From Bordetella parapertussis (lineage in GTDB: Bacteria; Pseudomonadota; Gammaproteobacteria; Burkholderiales; SG8-41): a stretch of DNA of 46,622 nt. This document shows, in pieces, positions 42,822 to 46,622 of this stretch (within the stretch, counting starts at the first letter, position 1; each line of letters begins with the position of its first letter). A program made the translations under genes and the position numbers. Below the pieces are notes generated by a model. It worked only from the letters and a program-made list of their open reading frames with translations. It was not told the DNA's origin and did no database searches. The stretch lies in contig CAMDLH010000026.1 of the NCBI GenBank assembly GCA_945901405.1, positions 1 to 46,622 on the forward strand, in the 5' to 3' direction.

Positions 42822-44153
42822 AGTTTTTGCAACCACGTCGCGCGCCAGCGGCGGGTTGGTGGCGAAGTAGCGTTTGATGCCCTTGAAAATCGAGTCGGCC
42901 ATCCTGTGCTGATACGCCTCGTCGGTGAGCTTGCGCTCTTCTTCCGGATTGCTGATGAACGCGGTCTCGACCAGGATCGACGGAATGTCGGGTGACTTGA
43001 GTACCGCGAAGCCCGCCTGCTCGACATGATTTTTGTGCAGACGGTTGATGCCGCCGATTTCGTTCAACACCGCGCGGCCAAGCTTGAGACTGTCGTTGAT
43101 GGTGGCTGTCTGCGACAGATCCAGCAGCGTTTGCTTGAGATACGGATCGGGCACGTCGAGATTCACGCCGCCGATGAGATCGGCCTCGTTTTCTTTTTTC
43201 GCCAGCCAGTTGGCCGCCGCCGAGGTCGCGCCGCGCTCGCTCAACGCAAACACCGACGAGCCGCGCGCCTCGGGGCTGGTGAACGAATCGGCATGCACCG
43301 ATACAAACAGATCGGCGTTCGCGCGCCGCGCCTTCACCACGCGCGCGTGCAGCGACATGAAGTAGTCGCCGTCGCGCATCATCACCGCGCGCATGCCCGG
43401 CTCGCGGTCGATGCGATCCTTCAATTTTCGTGAGATCGCCAGCGTGACGTTTTTCTCCCACGAGCCGCTGGCGCCGCGCGCGCCGGGGTCTTCGCCGCCG
43501 TGGCCGGCATCAATGGCGATGGTGATCATGCGTTTTGCGCCGGGCTTGCGCGGGTCGGTGCGCGCGGATTTTTCGGGTGCGGCGGCGGGTTCCTGCGGCG
43601 TGGCGGGCTGCGGCGCGGGTTGCGGTGTGGCGGGGCGCTCGCGGTTTTCGAGCAGTGCCATCAGCGGATCGGGCGGCTCCAGCGGATAAATATCGAGCAC
43701 CAGCCGATGGCCATAACCGGCGACGGGGGCGAGCACGAAGGCCTGCGGTTTCACTTCGGATTTAAGATCAAACACCAGCCGCACCACGTTGGGCTTGAAC
43801 TGGCCGACGCGCACCGATTTGACGTACGGATCAGCCGCGCCGACTTTCTCGGCGAGGCCATTCAAGGTGGAAGTCAGCGCGACGTCTTCAAGATCGAGCA
43901 CCAGGCGTTCGGGGTTCTTGATGCTTAGCAACTGATGCTTGATCGGCTGCTTTGATTCCAGCGTGACACGGGTATAGTCGGCGGCAGGCCACACGCGCAC
44001 CGAGGCGATCTGAATATCAGCGGCGAAGGCATTCCACGCCGGCAGCAAACACGCTGCTACCAGCATGCACAGCAACAAGAAATGAAGTATGCCGCGCAGG
44101 CTTGGGGCGGCCGCGCGGGCGTTGATCGCTACAACTGCAAACCTTTTAAACAA
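42816..44153 (-). CDS. amiC: N-acetylmuramoyl-L-alanine amidase, AmiC type
   Basis: This periplasmic zinc amidase cleaves peptidoglycan side chains at division (445 residues). A long signal sequence (to about AFAA, 45) precedes an AMIN domain (about 46-150, septal targeting). A proline/alanine linker (TPQPAPQPATPQEPAA) is followed by the Amidase_3 domain. Catalytic and zinc residues are H218 and E221 in DAGHGGED, H287 in SVHADSF and E396 in VETAFISNPEEE. The start is probably a TTG at 44153, overlapping the 3' end of tsaE by 25 bases. No better start exists before the signal helix. Confidence 0.92.
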   Translation of the reverse strand: MFKRFAVVAINARAAAPSLRGILHFLLLCMLVAACLLPAWNAFAADIQIASVRVWPAADYTRVTLESKQPIKHQLLSIKNPERLVLDLEDVALTSTLNGLAEKVGAADPYVKSVRVGQFKPNVVRLVFDLKSEVKPQAFVLAPVAGYGHRLVLDIYPLEPPDPLMALLENRERPATPQPAPQPATPQEPAAAPEKSARTDPRKPGAKRMITIAIDAGHGGEDPGARGASGSWEKNVTLAISRKLKDRIDREPGMRAVMMRDGDYFMSLHARVVKARRANADLFVSVHADSFTSPEARGSSVFALSERGATSAAANWLAKKENEADLIGGVNLDVPDPYLKQTLLDLSQTATINDSLKLGRAVLNEIGGINRLHKNHVEQAGFAVLKSPDIPSILVETAFISNPEEERKLTDEAYQHRMADSIFKGIKRYFATNPPLARDVVAKTQ

Positions 44154-44614
44154 GATACGCCTGCCTCCGTGTCAGCGAAGATTCGGACGTTTCTCCCTGA
44201 TTGCGCCAATCCTGCCGCTCCATCCATTTCAAGCAAGATTCTCAAGTCCGCCGGCGGCAAACCGGCTGCCTTCTCAGGCCATTCCACAAGACAAACCGAT
44301 TGCGGGTTGAAATACTCCCGGAAGCCGGCTTCCCCTAGTTCTCGTGGGTTTTGTTGACCTGTGAACCTATAAAAATCAAAGTGATACAAGTATAACCTAG
44401 AAACTTCATAAGGTTCAACCAATGTAAAAGTCGGGCTTTTGACGCGGCCCTCGAAGCCCAGTCCGCGCAGCACCCCGCGCGCCAGCGTGGTCTTGCCCGC
44501 GCCCAGATCGCCGATGAGATAAATCACCATGCCGGGCGTGAGTCCGGCCGCCAAGGCGCGGCCCAGCGCCAGCGTGGCCTCTTCGTTTTCGAGAGTGCGT
44601 TTAAACTCGGTCAT
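44129..44614 (-). CDS. tsaE: tRNA threonylcarbamoyladenosine protein TsaE
   Basis: This P-loop ATPase of 161 residues is required with TsaB and TsaD for t6A37 modification of tRNA. Walker A is GDLGAGKTT, followed by VKSPTFTLVEPY and CLVEWPEKA. Placement ahead of amiC is a widely conserved order. The ATG at 44614 abuts the queG ATG as CATATG. An alternative TTG at 44620 would overlap queG. No Shine-Dalgarno sequence is evident. Confidence 0.94.
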   Translation of the reverse strand: MTEFKRTLENEEATLALGRALAAGLTPGMVIYLIGDLGAGKTTLARGVLRGLGFEGRVKSPTFTLVEPYEVSRLYLYHFDFYRFTGQQNPRELGEAGFREYFNPQSVCLVEWPEKAAGLPPADLRILLEMDGAAGLAQSGRNVRIFADTEAGVSCLKGLQL

Positions 44615-45703
44615 ATGCAATCAACAACCATCGACTATCAGGCGCTCGCAAACAACATCCGCGGTTGGGGCGCGGAGTTGGGTTTTCAGCAAATCGGCAT
44701 CGCCGATTGCGACCTGTCGCGCGCGGAAATGAAGCTCATGGAGTGGCTGAACAAGGGTTGGCACGGCGACATGGATTATATGGCACGCCACGGCACCGCC
44801 CGCAGCCGACCGGCCGCGCTGACACCCGGTACGGTGAGCGTGATCTCCGCGCGCATGAACTACCTGCCGCCAGATGCGCGCGCGGTGGATGCAGTGCTGC
44901 AAGAGCCGGACCGCGCGGCGATAGCGCGATACGCGCTGGGGCGCGACTACCACAAAGTGCTGCGCGCGCGGCTGCATCAATTGGCCACGCGCATCGCCGT
45001 GGCGGCGGGGCCATTCAACTATCGCGTCTTCACCGACAGCGCCCCGGTGATGGAAGTCGAACTCGCGGTCAAGGCCGGCATCGGCTGGCGCGGCAAACAC
45101 ACTCTGCTACTTAACCGCGAGGCCGGATCATATTTTTTCATCGGCGACATCTACACCGACCTGCCGCTGCCCTCCGGCGAGCCGCAAACCGAACACTGCG
45201 GCAGTTGCACGAAATGCATAACCGTGTGCCCGACACAAGCCATCGTGGCGCCCTACCAACTCGACGCGCGGCGCTGCATTTCATATTTGACGATAGAACA
45301 CAAAGGCGCCATCCCCGAAGAATTCCGCGCGTTGATCGGCAACCGAGTCTACGGCTGCGACGATTGTCAGACCGTGTGCCCGTGGAACCGCTTCGCGCAG
45401 GTTAGCGGCGAAGCGGATTTCGCCGTGCGCAATGGATTGGATAATGCAACGCTGGTGGAGTTGTTTGCCTGGAGTGCAAGTGACTTTAACGACAAGCTGG
45501 CGGGTAGTGCGATTCGGCGGATTGGGTATGAGCGCTGGCTGCGGAATCTGGCGGTGGGGATGGGGAATGCGTTGCGTTCGCTCAGCGAGTCAGGCGAAGC
45601 GCCTGCGGCGCGGGTGATTGAGGCAGCGCTGCTCGCGCGGGTGAATCATCCTTCCGCGCTGGTGCGCGAGCATGTGGCTTGGGCGTTATCACCATACCAT
45701 TAA
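44615..45703 (+). CDS. queG: Epoxyqueuosine reductase QueG
   Basis: QueG reduces epoxyqueuosine to queuosine in tRNA using a cobalamin cofactor and two [4Fe-4S] clusters (362 residues). The cluster ligands are in CGSCTKCITVCP (C195, C198, C201, C205) and CDDCQTVCP (C248, C251, C255). The N-terminus IDYQALANNIRGWGAELGFQQIGIADCDLS aligns from residue 5 with known QueG starts, supporting the ATG at 44615. It is divergent from tsaE with no intergenic base. Confidence 0.94.
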   Translation: MQSTTIDYQALANNIRGWGAELGFQQIGIADCDLSRAEMKLMEWLNKGWHGDMDYMARHGTARSRPAALTPGTVSVISARMNYLPPDARAVDAVLQEPDRAAIARYALGRDYHKVLRARLHQLATRIAVAAGPFNYRVFTDSAPVMEVELAVKAGIGWRGKHTLLLNREAGSYFFIGDIYTDLPLPSGEPQTEHCGSCTKCITVCPTQAIVAPYQLDARRCISYLTIEHKGAIPEEFRALIGNRVYGCDDCQTVCPWNRFAQVSGEADFAVRNGLDNATLVELFAWSASDFNDKLAGSAIRRIGYERWLRNLAVGMGNALRSLSESGEAPAARVIEAALLARVNHPSALVREHVAWALSPYH

Positions 45704-45784
45704 TATTTGCACCTTTCAGCTAACATGATGAGCCTCACACACAAAATTTCTGATTGGCCCGGTTGCGGCAGTAATCGCCTACCC

Positions 45785-46207
45785 TCACGCCGCAGTTCGG
45801 ACTCCAGTGTCGGGTACAGCCACTAGCACTGGAATCGGGGTGCCGCTGGCTGTCTGTAACGACAAAAATTCAGGATCATTATGAAAGTCCTCGAAGACTG
45901 GCCACAGAGGCAGCAGGTGCCTAAATCTCCTGTCCAATTCAATTGCTTTTCGTATGCATTCAATCATCTCCTTCTTTTTGTTCAGTAGTGCGTTAATCGC
46001 TGCTTTCGTCCGGAATTCTTGCGCAAAAGCCAAGACATCCTCAAGGCGACTAACGTTGGCCTTTCCTTTGGTGTGTTTACAAACGATCTCATAGTTAATA
46101 ATTTCAACGTCAGCTTCCTTGGAAAAGTGGATGGCATTCAATCTTTCTCGACCATACTTTTCCGCTTCATCGTAAGCGCCATACCGAAATAACAGCATCG
46201 GGAGCAA
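45785..46207 (-). pseudogene. Probable 5'-truncated gene fragment, TPR-like
   Basis: The open frame gives 140 residues with helical repeats (RYGAYDEAEKYGRERL, FRTKAAINALLNKKKEMIECIRKAIELDRRF) and a tail HLLPLWPVFEDFHNDPEFLSL, as at the end of TPR-containing proteins. The frame continues upstream for about ten more sensible residues (WKTLSHCF) to a TAG, with no good start, so the N-terminal part appears to be lost. The surrounding base composition is lower in GC than the rest of the window. It may also be a short real gene starting at an ATG near 46198. Confidence 0.45.
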
Positions 46208-46622
46208 GAAACAATGCGAAAGAGTCTTCCACTATATTGCGACAAGGAAACAACTAGTTCACACCAATTACCACGAGTAGTATCTTGATCGATCGCTTGG
46301 GCAAATTCATCGCTTTAGGGAATTCAATTCCGAAGGGACCGGCTGCGCAAGATCAACTCGCCATGGGGTGAACTTTGGGGGGGATACCCACGGCTTGCCT
46401 CCTTCCAATTTATTGAGACCGCGCTATGAGTCCGATTGTGCCGCGGCACCACTGTCTGACCTGTATCGTACATAACTGAGTGTGGTCATCGAATTTGATG
46501 TTCCGATTTTCACGTTTCGTGATGGCGTTCTGCCTCGATTAAGATGCTATTGCAGCCAAATCTATGCGCGTTCGGCATCACTGACACCTACCCCGCATTA
46601 ATCATGCCAGCATGCCAAATAG
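46208..46622. other. Terminal region without a supported gene
   Basis: All frames are interrupted and no start signal or domain is seen. The composition is less GC-rich than the core of the window. It may be decayed coding DNA belonging with the fragment at 45785-46207, or the edge of an accessory region that continues outside. Confidence 0.45.

Noticed and set aside
42685..43461. 519-codon frame extending the DUF3047 gene upstream
   Set aside because: The extension runs through amiC in another frame on the same strand, with shadow-like composition. The lipoprotein signal and ribosome binding site define the start at 42684.

Overview
The window reads as chromosomal DNA of a GC-rich betaproteobacterium. 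It is probably Burkholderiales-like, although I made no database comparison. The indications are four Bug/TctC-type periplasmic solute receptors without a permease, a three-gene NAD(P) transhydrogenase, a membrane pyrophosphatase, a kdsB-adk order and an lpxK-Trm112-kdsB group. There is no rRNA, tRNA, insertion sequence, prophage or CRISPR that I can support.

Layout. 369-8410 is one Fe-S cluster assembly operon: NifS-like desulfurase, IscA-type carrier, SufB, SufC, SufD, SufS, SufU-type scaffold, Nfu and a Rieske ferredoxin. 8486-12175 holds a Bug receptor, a YdjM-like membrane protein, an M48 lipoprotein protease and a small-protein/cytochrome c pair behind an FNR-like site. 12191-21919 is mostly minus-strand housekeeping: serB, a membrane protein, gamma carbonic anhydrase, an HI0933-type flavoprotein, hppA, adk with a small partner, kdsB, a Trm112-like protein, lpxK and exbD/exbB. 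22381-26633 has xseA converging on miaA-mutL. 27174-30088 is pntAA-pntAB-pntB. 30213-34530 is a surface/periplasm group: a FecR-domain protein, a large autotransporter-like protein with two apparent beta-barrel regions, and a Sel1-repeat protein. 34612-41902 is an accessory catabolic-looking cluster: two tandem-CMD proteins, an alpha/beta hydrolase, three Bug receptors, an atypical SDR and an unknown protein. 41902-45703 returns to housekeeping: DUF3047 lipoprotein, AmiC-type amidase, tsaE and queG. The last 0.9 kb looks degenerate and less GC-rich.

The most striking structure lies between genes. A nearly invariant AT-rich motif of about 21 bp (core AATAAAAACAAATACTTA) occurs five times, always at gene borders. 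A second class, found at about eleven gene borders, consists of short degenerate tandem words of 7 to 10 bases. Each locus has its own word, and in many loci the word is repeated in reverse complement a few tens of bases away, so an RNA hairpin could form. Two of these sit inside the Fe-S operon. Other points of interest are a mutL promoter placed so that the mRNA would start at the ATG, tsaE and queG whose divergent start codons abut as CATATG, and a cluster of DnaA-box-like sites upstream of xseA.

All gene functions are from motif and family recognition by eye. No search, alignment or structure prediction was run. Residue numbers use the start I chose for each gene.
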